A stretch of 5,104 nt of DNA from Thermoplasmata archaeon (GTDB lineage Archaea; Thermoplasmatota; Thermoplasmata; Lutacidiplasmatales; UBA184): NCBI GenBank assembly GCA_030037695.1, contig JASHQF010000146.1:1-5104 (forward strand), written 5' to 3'. Positions 4,586-5,104 of the stretch are shown here, one piece after another. Position numbers and translations under genes: made by a program. The notes beneath the pieces were generated by a model that saw only the letters and a list, made by a program, of their open reading frames with translations, searched no databases and was not told the DNA's origin. Each line of letters begins with the position of its first letter. Position 1 is the stretch's first letter.

Positions 4586-5104
4586 TCAGGGATGCCGGGG
4601 GGCCGCCGGACCGGGGAGGGCCGTCCCGTGCACCGCTTGCCGCAGGCGCTCCGCGACCCGCTCGGGGGGCCCTGAGGCGTCGACCGTTCGGAGAACGCCG
4701 CGCGCCCCGTAATGCTGGAGCAGGGGCGCGGTCGCCTCGGCGTAGACCCGCAGGCGCGCGACGACCGCCTCGGGTCGGTCGTCGGGCCGCTGCACGAGCG
4801 TCGCCCCGTCCCGATCGCAGCGCCCGGCCGACCTCGGCGGAGCGGTCGCGACGTTGTAGACCGAGGCGCAGGTGGGACAGATCCGTCGTCCGGCGAGACG
4901 AGCGACGAGCTCCCGCTCGGGCAGCTCGAACGCCAGGACGAGGTCGACGGGCACGATCCCCTCGAGCGCCGCCGCCTGGGCGAGGTTCCGGGGGTACCCG
5001 TCGAGGAGGCAACCGCCCCGCGCGTCCGGCCGGGCGAGCCGCTCGCGGAGGATCCGGAGCACGAGCTCGTCCGGCACGAGGCGCCCGGCCTGCATGTGGC
5101 CGTC
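4586..5104 (-). CDS. adk: Adenylate kinase, zinc-type LID, N-terminal part outside window
   Basis: The enzyme catalyses the reversible reaction ATP + AMP = 2 ADP in the cytoplasm. The visible 172 residues are the C-terminal part and start mid-gene; the N-terminal P-loop is beyond the right edge. Seen here are GRLVPDELV (7-15), the DGYPRN motif (35-40, normally DGFPRT), and the strand VDLVLAFELP (53-62). The LID domain carries C76-x2-C79-x16-C96-x2-D99, the Cys3-Asp spacing of the Bacillus subtilis zinc-binding LID. After it come QRPDDRPEAVVARL (105-118) and the terminal helices. This is the bacterial-type long-LID form, not the distinct archaeal trimeric AdkA. The Pro/Ala-rich last dozen residues look like a lineage-specific tail. 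The stop is followed by the tRNA-Tyr promoter region. Archaeal adk genes often sit near secY and ribosomal protein genes, but the upstream neighbour is out of view. Confidence 0.95.
   Translation of the reverse strand, partial: DGHMQAGRLVPDELVLRILRERLARPDARGGCLLDGYPRNLAQAAALEGIVPVDLVLAFELPERELVARLAGRRICPTCASVYNVATAPPRSAGRCDRDGATLVQRPDDRPEAVVARLRVYAEATAPLLQHYGARGVLRTVDASGPPERVAERLRQAVHGTALPGPAAPRHP

Noticed and set aside
4479..5012. A 177-codon minus-strand frame overlapping adk
   Set aside because: It is an Arg/Ala/Gly/Pro-rich shadow in another frame of the same strand; the adk frame carries the DGYPRN and zinc-ligand motifs.

Overview
The window is very G+C-rich, with most third codon positions G or C, and looks archaeal. 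The tRNA-Tyr has a short intron at the canonical archaeal site and a C1-G72 acceptor pair. Neither tRNA encodes CCA. A clean TATA box lies about 27 bp upstream of the tRNA-Tyr, and the left end holds an archaeal pilin-like gene with its secretion-type ATPase. A member of the Thermoplasmatota, or another euryarchaeal lineage with a G+C-rich genome, would fit. That placement is inference; no rRNA or marker gene is complete here.

Left third (1-2614, minus strand): a two-gene surface-structure unit. The upstream gene encodes a 353-residue membrane-anchored, pilin-like protein with a class III type leader and many potential N-glycosylation sites. One sense codon after its stop, in the same frame, begins a type II/IV secretion ATPase of the GspE/FlaI/TadA kind, which runs off the left edge. 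Together they suggest an archaeal pilus-like machine; the membrane platform protein is not in view.

Middle (2615-3356, plus strand): a compact divergent promoter region with TATA-like elements and two perfect inverted repeats separates the pilin gene from a small tandem ACT-domain protein, probably an amino-acid-sensing regulator. Next comes a tRNA-Gly(CCC), with its own palindromic upstream region.

Right third (3357-5104): about 200 bp of noncoding G+C-rich sequence, then a dienelactone-hydrolase-family alpha/beta hydrolase (plus strand). Convergent to it are an intron-containing tRNA-Tyr(GUA) and, upstream of that, the 3' part of a zinc-type adenylate kinase gene that runs off the right edge (both minus strand). 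These right-hand genes look like independent housekeeping or metabolic units, not one operon. Two long minus/plus open frames across the left half (about 1009 and 853 codons) are G+C-driven shadows, not genes.
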